From assembly GCA_002427815.1 (NCBI GenBank), contig DIZF01000032.1, forward strand, positions 59,815 to 123,814: a DNA stretch of 64,000 nt. The letters run 5' to 3'. Below, piece after piece: positions 43,479 through 51,873 of the stretch; positions within the stretch are counted from its first letter, which is position 1; every line of letters starts with the position of its first letter. A program made the translations under genes and the position numbers. The DNA is from Ramlibacter tataouinensis (GTDB lineage Bacteria; Pseudomonadota; Gammaproteobacteria; Burkholderiales; Burkholderiaceae_C). A model generated the notes under the pieces. That model saw only the letters and a program-made list of their open reading frames with translations. It was not told the DNA's origin and ran no database searches.

Positions 43479-43970
43479 ATGGTCACGAAACTGAAAAAGG
43501 CGAGCGGAAACACCAGGACCGGCGCGCAACTGTCCGGCACCATCAAGGAGTCGGCTCAGCAAATCTGGCTGGCGGGACTCGGCGCGTTCGCCAAGGCCCA
43601 GGAAGAGGGCGGCAAAGTGTTCGACAACCTGGTGAAGGAAGGCACTTCGCTGCAGCGCAAGACGCAAGCCGCCGCCGAAGAGCGCCTCTCCGACGCCACC
43701 AGCCGCATGGCCAGCATGGCCACCGAAATCTCCTCCAAAGCGTCGGGCCAGTGGGACAAGCTGGAAAGCATTTTCGAGGAGCGGGTTGCCAAGGCGCTCA
43801 GCAAGCTGGGGGTGCCATCGGCCAAGGAGATCGACGTGCTGATCGGGCGCATCGACGAACTCAATCGCAGCGTCGCCAAGCTCAGCGCCAAGGCCCCGGC
43901 CCGCCGGGCGCCGACGCAGCGCGCGGCAAAGACGCCGGCCAAACGCACGGCCTCGCGCAAGTCGGCCTGA
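43479..43970 (+). CDS. Phasin family protein with histone-like tail (PhaF/PhaI type)
   Basis: A 163-residue protein. The N-terminal part (SAQQIWLAGLGAFAKAQEEGGKVF, NLVKEGTSLQRKTQ) is the amphipathic phasin domain that coats storage granules. A helical middle with an AKALSKLGVPSAKEIDVLIGRIDELN segment follows. The last 25 residues are an Ala/Lys/Arg/Pro tail (APARRAPTQRAAKTPAKRT) like that of PhaF, which also binds DNA and helps partition granules. A clear terminator follows it. Confidence 0.9.
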   Translation: MVTKLKKASGNTRTGAQLSGTIKESAQQIWLAGLGAFAKAQEEGGKVFDNLVKEGTSLQRKTQAAAEERLSDATSRMASMATEISSKASGQWDKLESIFEERVAKALSKLGVPSAKEIDVLIGRIDELNRSVAKLSAKAPARRAPTQRAAKTPAKRTASRKSA

Positions 43971-43989
43971 ACAGGCAACGGCTGCACCC

Positions 43990-44011
43990 AGGCGCTTCGG
44001 CGCCTTTTTTT
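43990..44011 (+). terminator. Rho-independent terminator after phasin gene
   Basis: The stem AGGCGC / GCGCCT (43990-43995 and 44000-44005) closes a TTCG tetraloop and runs into a T tract at 44005-44011. It lies 20 bp past the phasin stop and should end or attenuate that transcript before the patatin-like gene. Confidence 0.88.
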
Positions 44012-44074
44012 GTTGCCCGCTCCTTTGCTGCAACGCAGCACCCAGGTCGGTGCAAGCCCCCTACACTGACCCTC

Positions 44075-45274
44075 ATGACAAGCCGCAAATCGACTGCGCC
44101 GAAGATCGCGCTTGCGCTGGCGGCAGGCGGGCCATTGGGAGCCATTTACGAAATAGGCGCCCTGTGCGCGCTCGATGAAGCGCTGCACGGCCTGGATTTC
44201 AACCGCTTGCACCACTACGTCGGCGTGTCGGCCGGCGGGTTCATCGCCGCCGGGCTGGCCAACGGGATCACCCCGCGCGAGTTGTGCGCCGCCTTCATCC
44301 AGAACGACAGTCCGACCAGTGAGGTGTTCGACCCATCCTGGCTCATGGTGCCCGCTTACGGCGAATTCGCCCGGCGCGGCGCCATGCTCCCCGGACTGGC
44401 CGTTTCGGCAATCTGGCGGGCCACGCTGGGGCGCAAGTCCTTGCTGCATTCGATCGGGCGCCTGGGGTCTGGCCTGCCCACGGGGATCTTTTCCAATGAG
44501 CAGATCGACCTGCGCCTGGCGCAACTGTTCTCGCGTCCCGGCCGCACCAACGACTTTCGCAAACTCAAGACGCGCCTCACCCTGGTGGCCACCAACCTGG
44601 ACACCGGTGAAGCCGCGCCTTTCGGCCGGCCCGGCTGGGACCACGTGCCGATCTCCAAGGCAGTGCAGGCCAGTTCCGCGCTGCCGGGTTTGTTCCCGCC
44701 GGTGCAGATCGATCACCGGCACTTCGTCGACGGCTCGCTGAAGAAGACCCTGCACGCGTCGGTCGCACTGGACGAAGGCGTGGACCTCATGCTGTGCCTC
44801 AATCCCCTGGTACCTTTTCACTCCGGCGAGACAGCCATACCCCGCATTGCCGATGGCGGGCTTCCGGCCGTGCTCAGTCAGACGTTCCGTTCGCTCATTC
44901 ATTCGCGGATGGCGCTGGGAATGAAGCACTACGAGCGCGCCTATCCCGGCACCGACATCGTGCTGATCGAACCCGACCACCGCGACCCGGAGCTGTACCT
45001 GGCCAATACCTTCAGCTACGGCCAGCGCCGCCACTTGGCCGAGCATGCGTACCAGCAGACCCGGGCAATGCTGCGCTCGCGCGGCGGGGCGCTGGGCACC
45101 AAACTCGCGCGGCACGGTATCGGGCTGCGTGCCGAAGTGCTGGACGACAGGCGGCGCCGTCTGGTCGCTCTGCCCCAGCCCGCCGGCCGCGTCGGCGAGG
45201 CCATGGCTTCGCTTCGGAGTGCCCTGGACGACCTCGGCCATGCGTTGCGGCCGGGCTTGCGCCCGGCGCGTTGA
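44075..45274 (+). CDS. Patatin-like phospholipase/lipid hydrolase
   Basis: A 399-residue patatin-family serine hydrolase. The oxyanion loop AAGGPLGAIYEIGAL is followed by the nucleophile elbow GVSAG (Ser52) and the dyad Asp in VDGSLK (Asp219). Such enzymes cleave acyl esters in phospholipids, neutral lipids or PHA granules. The frame is open from 43751, but the family pattern starts at the ATG at 44075, after the phasin terminator. It ends 2 bp before the TetR gene. Adjacent storage genes suggest a lipid-mobilising or acyl-recycling role (inference). Confidence 0.85.
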   Translation: MTSRKSTAPKIALALAAGGPLGAIYEIGALCALDEALHGLDFNRLHHYVGVSAGGFIAAGLANGITPRELCAAFIQNDSPTSEVFDPSWLMVPAYGEFARRGAMLPGLAVSAIWRATLGRKSLLHSIGRLGSGLPTGIFSNEQIDLRLAQLFSRPGRTNDFRKLKTRLTLVATNLDTGEAAPFGRPGWDHVPISKAVQASSALPGLFPPVQIDHRHFVDGSLKKTLHASVALDEGVDLMLCLNPLVPFHSGETAIPRIADGGLPAVLSQTFRSLIHSRMALGMKHYERAYPGTDIVLIEPDHRDPELYLANTFSYGQRRHLAEHAYQQTRAMLRSRGGALGTKLARHGIGLRAEVLDDRRRRLVALPQPAGRVGEAMASLRSALDDLGHALRPGLRPAR

Positions 45275-45276
45275 CC

Positions 45277-45939
45277 ATGGCCAGGAAACCGCCTCGCCGC
45301 ACGGCCGAACGCATCCTGGAGGTGGCGCTCGACCTGTTCAACCGTTTCGGGGAGCCGAATGTCTCCACAACCCTCATCTCGGCCGAACTCAACATCAGTC
45401 CGGGCAACCTCTACTACCACTATCCGGCCAAGGACGAACTGATCAATGCGCTGTTCGACCGTTATGAGCATTCGCTGAGCGAACTGCTCAACGCCAGCGA
45501 TGGCCTGCGCGACGTGGAGGACGCCTGGTTCTTCATGCACTCGCTGTTCGAACTGATCTGGCAGTACCGCTTTCTTTACCGCGACCTGAACGACCTGCTG
45601 TCCAAGAACCGCCGGCTTGAAACCCATTTTCAGTGGGTGTTGAAGAACAAAACCCGTGCCGTCAAGTCCATGCTCGACGGAATGAGCCGCGCCGGCACGG
45701 TGACAATCGATTCGCGCGAGGTCGAGGCCACCGCCACCTGCATGGTGGTGGTACTGACCTACTGGCTGAGCTACGAGTACGTGCGCGACCCGCGCCGGGC
45801 CCTGGAACCCGAGAGTGCGCAGATCGCCCTGCTGCGCGGGGCGCATCATGTGCTCAACCTGCTGGTGCCCTATCTCGAACCCGGCCAGAGGATGCATCTG
45901 CTCGGGCTGGTCGGGGCCTACACCCAGCCGGAGCTTTGA
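45277..45939 (+). CDS. TetR family transcriptional regulator
   Basis: A 220-residue repressor. The helix-turn-helix lies in residues about 10-55 (RTAERILEVALDLFNRFGEPNVSTTLISAELNISPGNLYYHYP). The C-terminal ligand domain is rich in aromatics (DAWFFMHSLFELIWQYRFLYRDL), which would suit a hydrophobic effector such as acyl-CoA, though this is inference. It follows the patatin-like gene by 2 bp and precedes the TPR gene, so it probably controls this lipid cluster. Confidence 0.88.
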   Translation: MARKPPRRTAERILEVALDLFNRFGEPNVSTTLISAELNISPGNLYYHYPAKDELINALFDRYEHSLSELLNASDGLRDVEDAWFFMHSLFELIWQYRFLYRDLNDLLSKNRRLETHFQWVLKNKTRAVKSMLDGMSRAGTVTIDSREVEATATCMVVVLTYWLSYEYVRDPRRALEPESAQIALLRGAHHVLNLLVPYLEPGQRMHLLGLVGAYTQPEL

Positions 45940-45962
45940 GAATCACAGACCAGGAGACAACC

Positions 45963-46736
45963 ATGGCGAAATGGACCGCTTTTCCCCATCTGGGCGATTA
46001 CCAGTTCGACGCCGCCAGCGCCGGCAAGCATTGGGCGCGCCTGCACGCGGGCGACGCCGAGCCCCTGCCCAAGGACCCGTCTGTGCTCGAGGCGTGGGTG
46101 CTGCTGCACAACGGCGAGTTCCAGAAAGCCGCGGAAGCGGGACTGAAGGCCGGCTGGGACGGCATGACGGTGGCCAACAAGGCCACTTGCGTGTATGCCA
46201 ATTACCTGGAAAAGAAGGAAAAGAACAAGCTTGACCTGTTCCTGGCGGTCGCGCAGCGCGCCGAAGCGCAAGCCACGGAGCAGGCGAAGAATCCCAATGC
46301 CTGGTATTGGCAGGCCTACGCGCTGGGCCGTTACAGCCAGGGCATCAGCGTGGCCAAGGCGTTGGCGCAGGGCCTCGGCGGCAAGGTGAAGGAAGCCCTG
46401 GAAAAAACCATCAAGCTGCAGCCAAAGCATGCGGATGCTCACATCGCCCTGGGCTCGTTTCATGCCGAAGTCATCGACAAGGTCGGCCCCCTGATCGGGG
46501 GGATGACCTACGGCGCCAAGAAGGACATCGGCCTGAAACTGTTCCAGGATGCGCTGAAGATCAACCCCCATTCGGCCATCGGGATGGTCGAGTACGCCAA
46601 TGGGCTGTTGATGCTCGAAGGCGACAGAAAGATGAAGGAGGCGACCAAGCTCTATGAGCAGGCCGCGGGCAGCAAGCCGATCGATGCCCTGGAGCGCCTG
46701 GACGTGGCGCTGGCACGGGCCGAACTCGACGATTGA
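45963..46736 (+). CDS. TPR-repeat-like protein of unknown function
   Basis: A 257-residue soluble, all-helical protein with no signal peptide. TPR-like repeats are visible as EKTIKLQPKHADAHIALGSFHAE, then ALKINPHSAIGMVEYANGLLML and KEATKLYEQAAGSKP. An AGGAGA site precedes the ATG at 45963. It follows the TetR gene by 23 bp and is probably in the same operon. TPR proteins hold complexes together; no partner can be named. Confidence 0.8.
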   Translation: MAKWTAFPHLGDYQFDAASAGKHWARLHAGDAEPLPKDPSVLEAWVLLHNGEFQKAAEAGLKAGWDGMTVANKATCVYANYLEKKEKNKLDLFLAVAQRAEAQATEQAKNPNAWYWQAYALGRYSQGISVAKALAQGLGGKVKEALEKTIKLQPKHADAHIALGSFHAEVIDKVGPLIGGMTYGAKKDIGLKLFQDALKINPHSAIGMVEYANGLLMLEGDRKMKEATKLYEQAAGSKPIDALERLDVALARAELDD

Positions 46737-46800
46737 GCGCCGGGTTCCGGCCTGCGTTTGCGCCGGGCGCCTACAGACGAGGACGCGGATCCTGCGCATC

Positions 46801-47256
46801 ATGGCGCGTATGAACATATTCGAAGCCTTGCGCGTCAGCCATGAAACCCAGCGGGCCCTGTCCGGCCGCCTGCTCGCCAGCGAGCCCAACACGCCCGAAC
46901 GGCCTCGCGTTTTTCTGGAGCTCAAACGCGAACTGCTGGCTCACGAGACTGCCGAAGAGCGGTGTTTCTATGTGCCTCTGTTCGAGCACGACACGACAGT
47001 GGACGCCGCGCGTCACGCCATCTCCGAGCACCATGAGATGGACGAAATGGTGGAAGACTTGGGCAGGCAGGAGGTCACTGCCCCGGGTTGGGTGGCCGGT
47101 GCGAAGAAACTGTGCGAGAAGATCGAGCACCACCTGAAGGAAGAGGAAACCAAATTCTTCCAGGAGGCTGGCAAGGTGTTGACCGAGCAGCAAAAGCTGT
47201 CGCTGGCGAAAGACTACGAGGCCGAGTTCCTGACGCTGCGGACCCGGCAGGACTGA
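46801..47256 (+). CDS. Hemerythrin HHE-domain protein
   Basis: A 151-residue four-helix protein. Candidate metal ligands are His in RVSHETQ, HETAEERCFY, EHHEMDE and IEHHLKEEETKFF, giving the His/Glu set of HHE hemerythrin domains, which bind a di-iron centre. It may sense or scavenge oxygen or NO, or act in iron or redox homeostasis. The ATG at 46801 is used; another at 46810 is close. It converges on the WS/DGAT gene with an 18-bp gap. Confidence 0.85.
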   Translation: MARMNIFEALRVSHETQRALSGRLLASEPNTPERPRVFLELKRELLAHETAEERCFYVPLFEHDTTVDAARHAISEHHEMDEMVEDLGRQEVTAPGWVAGAKKLCEKIEHHLKEEETKFFQEAGKVLTEQQKLSLAKDYEAEFLTLRTRQD

Positions 47257-47274
47257 ACTTGCGAACGCCTGCGC

Positions 47275-48720
47275 TCAGTCACCGTGCCAAGGCAACATCA
47301 ACGTCAGCAGCGACAGCTTGGCGAATTCCGGCTCGAATTCGTCGATGATCTGTTGCGGTTCCGGACACAGCGAGGTCGCGCTGATCACGCCGAACTGGAC
47401 CCCGCCCGCGTAACTCAGGATGGAAATGCCCAGCCCGACGTCACCCGATTGGGGCACCCAGAACATGCACTCATCCAGGGTGGAGCCCAGGAGTTTCAGT
47501 TTCTCGCGCGGACCTGGCACATTGGTGACCACGGCCGTGGTCGTTTTCCCGAACATGTTGAGCAGGGCATCCTGGGCCGGCTTGATCATCAGGCCCGCCA
47601 GCGCCAGCAGGCCGAACGCCAGCAGCGGCTGGGTGCTGCCCTTGAGGGCATTCATGCGCCGCCGCACTTCGTACACGCGCTCCACAGGATTGTCGATGCC
47701 GATGGGCAACACCAGCGGCACCAGGCCGAAGCGGTTGCCCAGATCGTGGGCATGCTCCGCAGTCCGCAGGTTCACCGGAATCATCGCGCGGATTTCCTGA
47801 CCCCTGGTGGCGTCGCCCAAGGACTGCAGGTACGCGCCGATGGCGCCCGCAATGCAGCTGAGCAGCACATCGTTGACCGAGCAGTCGAGCGCCTTGCTCA
47901 CGGCCTTGACCTCGTCGAGGGGAATCGGCTCGCACCAGGCGACGCGCTTGGTCGCACCGGGCTTGCCTTTCAGCCGCGTGGCCGAATCGTCGGGCATGAG
48001 CGCCAGGGCCGCGGCATCGCAACCCACCTGCCAGGCCAGCCGGCCCAGGCCCAGCGTACCCGCCATGCCTTTTTGCGGATCGCGCAGCAATCCCAGCGAT
48101 CGGCCGCCTGCGCCGGCCGCTCCCAGCGCCTTCAGCGCGATATCGGCGAAGGGCTTGACCAGGGTCTGCGTGAACCAGTCCTCGGCCCCGGCGGTGGCCT
48201 GCCTGCGCTCGCGCTCGCGCCGCGGCGGCAACGCCCCGCCGTCCATCAGCGACATGGTGACCGAGATCAGGGCAATGCCGTCCGCGATGCAATGATGAAT
48301 GCGCGCGATGAGGGCACTGCCGCCCTGATAGTCCTCGACCAGGTGGAACTGCCACAAGGGATGACGGCGGTCCAGTGGTCGCATCGCCAACTCGGCCACC
48401 CGGGCCTGCAGCGCCGCCTGCTGCCCGCCCTTGCCGCGCCGGGGCAGCTTTTCGCGCACGACGTGACGGCAAATGTCGAACCTGGGGTCCTCGGACCAGA
48501 CGGCACCGGCCGCGCCCTCCTCCACCCGTTGGTGAAAACGGTTGTAGCGAAGCAGCCGCTCCTCGACCCGTTGGCACAGCTCGGGGTACCGGATACCGGG
48601 CTTGAACGTCCACACGCCCACGATCATCATCAGGTTGCCGGGCAAATCCATGCGCAGCCAGGCGGTGTCGACCTTTGTCATGCGCTCGCCGACTGACCGG
48701 GCAACATTGCGGGTAACCAT
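47275..48720 (-). CDS. Wax ester synthase / diacylglycerol O-acyltransferase (WS/DGAT)
   Basis: A 481-residue acyltransferase. The catalytic HHxxxDG motif is IHHCIADG near residues 140-147. Other family blocks are MTKVDTAWLRMD at the N-terminus, NDVLLSCIAGAIGAYL, MIPVNLR, GNRFGLVPLVLP, and VVTNVPGP. It joins acyl-CoA to fatty alcohol or diacylglycerol, making wax ester or triacylglycerol at the membrane and lipid-body surface. GGAGG precedes the ATG at 48720; the open frame further upstream lacks family features. It is divergent from the acyl-CoA-binding protein gene. Confidence 0.93.
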   Translation of the reverse strand: MVTRNVARSVGERMTKVDTAWLRMDLPGNLMMIVGVWTFKPGIRYPELCQRVEERLLRYNRFHQRVEEGAAGAVWSEDPRFDICRHVVREKLPRRGKGGQQAALQARVAELAMRPLDRRHPLWQFHLVEDYQGGSALIARIHHCIADGIALISVTMSLMDGGALPPRRERERRQATAGAEDWFTQTLVKPFADIALKALGAAGAGGRSLGLLRDPQKGMAGTLGLGRLAWQVGCDAAALALMPDDSATRLKGKPGATKRVAWCEPIPLDEVKAVSKALDCSVNDVLLSCIAGAIGAYLQSLGDATRGQEIRAMIPVNLRTAEHAHDLGNRFGLVPLVLPIGIDNPVERVYEVRRRMNALKGSTQPLLAFGLLALAGLMIKPAQDALLNMFGKTTTAVVTNVPGPREKLKLLGSTLDECMFWVPQSGDVGLGISILSYAGGVQFGVISATSLCPEPQQIIDEFEPEFAKLSLLTLMLPWHGD

Positions 48721-48839
48721 GAAGCCTCCAGTGCGCTGGGTTCGCTGCGCCCCAGTTCTGGCCGCGCGGCTGGCCGTAAGATACCGCGAAGTTACCCGCA
48801 GCCTTGCGGCAAACCCGCCCACAGTGACAAGGAGCATTC

Positions 48840-49094
48840 ATGGCCGACCTGAAAGCCGCGTTCGAAGCCGCCGTCGCCGGTTCCAAGAACCTGAGCGAGC
48901 GCCCCGACAACGCCACCCTGCTGAAGCTCTACGCTTTGTACAAACAGGCGACCACGGGCGACAACACCGAGAAGAAACCCGGCTTCAGCGACATGGTGGG
49001 CCGTGCCAAATGGGATGCCTGGAACGGCCTGAAAGGCACCTCCAGCGACGCTGCGATGCAGCAATACGTCGACCTGATCGGCTCCCTCAGCTGA
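48840..49094 (+). CDS. Acyl-CoA-binding protein (ACBP)
   Basis: An 84-residue four-helix protein with the ACBP hallmarks: LKAAFEAAVAGSKNL, LLKLYALYKQATTGDN, and GRAKWDAWNGLKG with the acyl-CoA-binding Lys and Trp. ACBPs bind medium and long acyl-CoAs and are common in eukaryotes but patchy in bacteria. It is divergent from the WS/DGAT gene with a 119-bp gap. Carrying acyl-CoA to that enzyme or to the reductase is an obvious suggestion. An AAGGAG site lies 5 bp before the ATG. Confidence 0.93.
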   Translation: MADLKAAFEAAVAGSKNLSERPDNATLLKLYALYKQATTGDNTEKKPGFSDMVGRAKWDAWNGLKGTSSDAAMQQYVDLIGSLS

Positions 49095-49104
49095 CGAGCC
49101 GCTT

Positions 49105-50376
49105 TCAGGACCCGCCCGCGACGATGCCGCGCCGCTTGAGGCCGGCGATCTGTTCGCCCGTGAGCCCCAGTTCCCGCAGCACCTGATCGGTGTCCTGCCC
49201 CAGTTCCGGGGCATTGCGGCGATGCCGGCCCGGCGTCGCTGAGAGCTTGGGCACGATGCCCGGCACTGTCAGCGTACTGCCGTCATCCATCTTGAGCTGC
49301 GCCAACATGCCGCGGGCACGGTAGTGCGGATCGGCCGCGATGTCCGCCACGGTATAGATGCGTCCGGCTGGAACGGACGCGACGTCGAGCGCGGACAGCA
49401 CTTCAGTCACTTTGCGCTGCAGCGCCCACTGGCCGATGGCTTCGTCGATTTCCGCCACCCGCGCCACACGGCCGGTGTTGTCCGCCAGGCCCGGATCGGC
49501 CCCCAGATCGGCGCGGCCGATCACGGCCATCAGGCGTTTGAAGATGCTGTCGCCGTTACCCGCGATGATCGCGTAGCCGCCGTCGGCGCACAGATAGGCA
49601 TTGGTCGGCGCGATGCCGGGCAGGGCACTGCCGCCCGGCCCACGTACGACGCCAAAGACGCTGTACTCAGGCAGCAGGCTTTCCATGCAGTTGAACACCG
49701 CTTCGTACAAGGCCACGTCGATGATCTGGCCGCGGCCGCTCGCGTGGCGATGCTGCAGCGCCATCAGGATGCCGATCACGCCGTGCAGTGCCGCGAGCGT
49801 GTCGCCGATGCTCACGCCCACGCGCACCGGCACGCGGCCCGGCTCGGCCGTCAGGTGGCGCAGGCCCCCCATGGCTTCGGCCACCACGCCGAAGCCCGGA
49901 CGGTCGCGGTAGGGCCCCGTCTGCCCATACCCGCTGATGCGCAACACGATCAACCGGGGATTGAGTTCCAGCAGATCGGCGGGCGCAAGGCCCCAGCCTT
50001 CGAGTGCACCGGGACGAAAATTTTCGATCAGCACGTCGGCATCGAGGGCGAGACTGCGCACGATGTCCTGCGCCTCGGGGTCTTTCAGATCCAGGGCCAG
50101 CGATCGCTTGTTGCGCGACTGGACCTGCCACCACACGGAGGTGCCGTCCTTGAGCAGGCGCCAGCGCCGTAGCGGGTCTCCGCCGCTGGTCCGGGGGAAG
50201 CGGGGGTCGGGAGGCGTTTCGACCTTGAGGACCTCGGCCCCGAAATCGCCCAGGGTCCTGGCCGCGAACGGGCCCGCGATCAACTGGCCGAGTTCGAGGA
50301 CCTTGATGCCGTCCAGGGCCCCGGCGCTCGGCCGCGACGCTGCTTCCGCCTCCGGCTGATGGGTGTCACCGCTCAT
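49105..50376 (-). CDS. CaiB/BaiF family CoA-transferase
   Basis: A 423-residue family III CoA-transferase or related CoA enzyme. It has the LDGIKVLELGQLIAGPFAARTLGDFGAEVLKVE opening, NKRSLALDLKDPE, DVLIENFRPGALEGWGL, and SGYGQTGPYRDRPGFG. The residue after RPGF, Asp in formyl-CoA transferase, is Gly here (PGFGVVAEAMGG), so the acyl-carrying residue may differ. The substrate cannot be told. It starts 3 bp after the stop of the upstream PHA-region protein and converges on the acbp gene. Confidence 0.85.
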   Translation of the reverse strand: MSGDTHQPEAEAASRPSAGALDGIKVLELGQLIAGPFAARTLGDFGAEVLKVETPPDPRFPRTSGGDPLRRWRLLKDGTSVWWQVQSRNKRSLALDLKDPEAQDIVRSLALDADVLIENFRPGALEGWGLAPADLLELNPRLIVLRISGYGQTGPYRDRPGFGVVAEAMGGLRHLTAEPGRVPVRVGVSIGDTLAALHGVIGILMALQHRHASGRGQIIDVALYEAVFNCMESLLPEYSVFGVVRGPGGSALPGIAPTNAYLCADGGYAIIAGNGDSIFKRLMAVIGRADLGADPGLADNTGRVARVAEIDEAIGQWALQRKVTEVLSALDVASVPAGRIYTVADIAADPHYRARGMLAQLKMDDGSTLTVPGIVPKLSATPGRHRRNAPELGQDTDQVLRELGLTGEQIAGLKRRGIVAGGS

Positions 50377-50379
50377 GTC

Positions 50380-50748
50380 TCACGCCTTCTTCCTGATCGC
50401 GGTCTTCTTGGCTGCGGCTCGCTTGGCGCCGACCTTGTCGAAGGCCTTGACCGGCTCCTCGTGGGCCAGCAACAGGTCCAGGTTGCGGACGATCTCGGTC
50501 TCGATCCGGTGCCTGAAGACGGCCAGCAGAAAGCCAAGCCGCGCGTCCAGCACGAACTTGTCCTTGCTCACCTTCAGCTCGCCGTGGGCCCCGGTGCGTT
50601 TGAAGCTCACGAGATCGGATGTCTTGCCCTCCTCGTAAGTGCATTCCATGTCGAGTTCTTTCTCGGCGGTCTCAGCCCATTTGAAGGCGAGCTTGCGCGC
50701 CTCGGCAAGGCCCAGCGCATGGTGACGGGTGATATGGATGTCAGACAC
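50380..50748 (-). CDS. Polyhydroxyalkanoic acid system family protein
   Basis: A 122-residue protein matching the small family found near PHA genes: MSDIHITRHHALGLAEARKLAFKWAE at the start, GAHGELKVSKDKFVLDARLGFLL in the middle, and a Lys/Ala-rich tail (GAKRAAAKKTAIRKK). Function is unknown; the family is linked to PHA granules by gene context. The start is a GTG at 50748 with a GGAGA site. It is 3 bp upstream of the CoA-transferase gene and joins phasin and WS/DGAT as part of a storage-lipid region. Confidence 0.82.
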   Translation of the reverse strand: MSDIHITRHHALGLAEARKLAFKWAETAEKELDMECTYEEGKTSDLVSFKRTGAHGELKVSKDKFVLDARLGFLLAVFRHRIETEIVRNLDLLLAHEEPVKAFDKVGAKRAAAKKTAIRKKA

Positions 50749-50790
50749 GACCGTCTCCTGCGGCCGGGCAGTCCAATAAAGTCGTGGCAG

Positions 50791-51873
50791 TCAATGGGTT
50801 TCCTCCAGAAGTCGGTCGCGTTCGTCTTTGGGTAGAGCGGCCAGCCGCTTGACGGCATCATAAAACCGCGCCCAGTCGCGTCCTTCGCGCTCGAACAGGG
50901 CTTCGAACCCCGGCACCAGGTCGTCGTAGGCCGCCTGGGCAGCGAACGATGCGTTGTTGGCATGTTCCACCCAGCGGTCATAGCCGCGCCAGCGCGCGGG
51001 GTCGCCGCCCCAGCCGGCACGCAGCTGCGCATACTGTTCGCGAAACTCCTGCAGCGTGGCCTGTTTCAGCTTGTCGCGCTGCGCGCCTTCGGCGTGGGCG
51101 TAGACAGTCTCCAGCCGCTTGCGCGTCGCCAGCGCCAGCGCGCGGAACTGCTTGCGCCGGCCATCGAACTGGGCATATTCCTGGCGCGCCGCAGGCGTTG
51201 CCTCGGTGGCCAGCCAGCGCGCACTACCGAGTCTTTCCACCGCGGTGGCGAAGGATTCGTTGAAGGTGGTGTCGTCTTTGGCGTACACGACCTGATGGGC
51301 CAGTTCGTGGAAGATCAGCCGCGCCAGTTCACCATCGGGGTAGTAAATGAAGGTGTTCAGCAGCGGGTCGCCACCGGCCCAGTTCATCCAGCCGAGCGTC
51401 GAATAGGCGGGCACCGGGTAGACGCTGGTCTCAAGGCCTTCCGAGGCGAGGCTCGCGGCGTCGGCGCGCGCTTCGGCTTCGCTGAAGTAACCGCGGTAGC
51501 CGACGCAGCCTGTGACGGGAAAGCACCAGCGCTTGAGCGTCAGCGAATAGGGCGGCGCGGCCACGACGTTCCAGACCGCGGCAGTGCGATGCAGATCGGC
51601 ATAACGGTGGTAACTGGGATTGTCGGGAAGCCTCAATTCGCGCACGGCGTAAGCGCGAATTCGCCGGCTCAGCGCCAGCCGGCTTTTCAGTCGCTCCGGC
51701 GCCTGGGCATCCCCCAGCCATTCCTCCACGGGCCTGGCGGCGCTCATGATCTGCAGGTGGCCGGTCGCCGACTGCCAGTAATAGCCCAGGTCGGCGCAAC
51801 CGGAAAGGCACAACACGGACGCCGCCGCAATCGCCACCACCCCGCCCAGCGCCATGATCAGCCGGACCCTCAC
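50791..51873 (-). CDS. Putative lipoprotein aminopeptidase (HExxH metallopeptidase)
   Basis: A 360-residue protein with a lipoprotein signal (LGGVVAIAAASVLCLSGC). The zinc motif is FHELAHQ, with a downstream NESFATAVE that supplies the third ligand Glu, as in gluzincins of the predicted-aminopeptidase family (DUF2265). The GTG at 51873 overlaps the oxidoreductase stop as GTGA; an ATG at 51855 is the alternative. It is the last of three linked minus-strand genes. Confidence 0.8.
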   Translation of the reverse strand: MRVRLIMALGGVVAIAAASVLCLSGCADLGYYWQSATGHLQIMSAARPVEEWLGDAQAPERLKSRLALSRRIRAYAVRELRLPDNPSYHRYADLHRTAAVWNVVAAPPYSLTLKRWCFPVTGCVGYRGYFSEAEARADAASLASEGLETSVYPVPAYSTLGWMNWAGGDPLLNTFIYYPDGELARLIFHELAHQVVYAKDDTTFNESFATAVERLGSARWLATEATPAARQEYAQFDGRRKQFRALALATRKRLETVYAHAEGAQRDKLKQATLQEFREQYAQLRAGWGGDPARWRGYDRWVEHANNASFAAQAAYDDLVPGFEALFEREGRDWARFYDAVKRLAALPKDERDRLLEETH

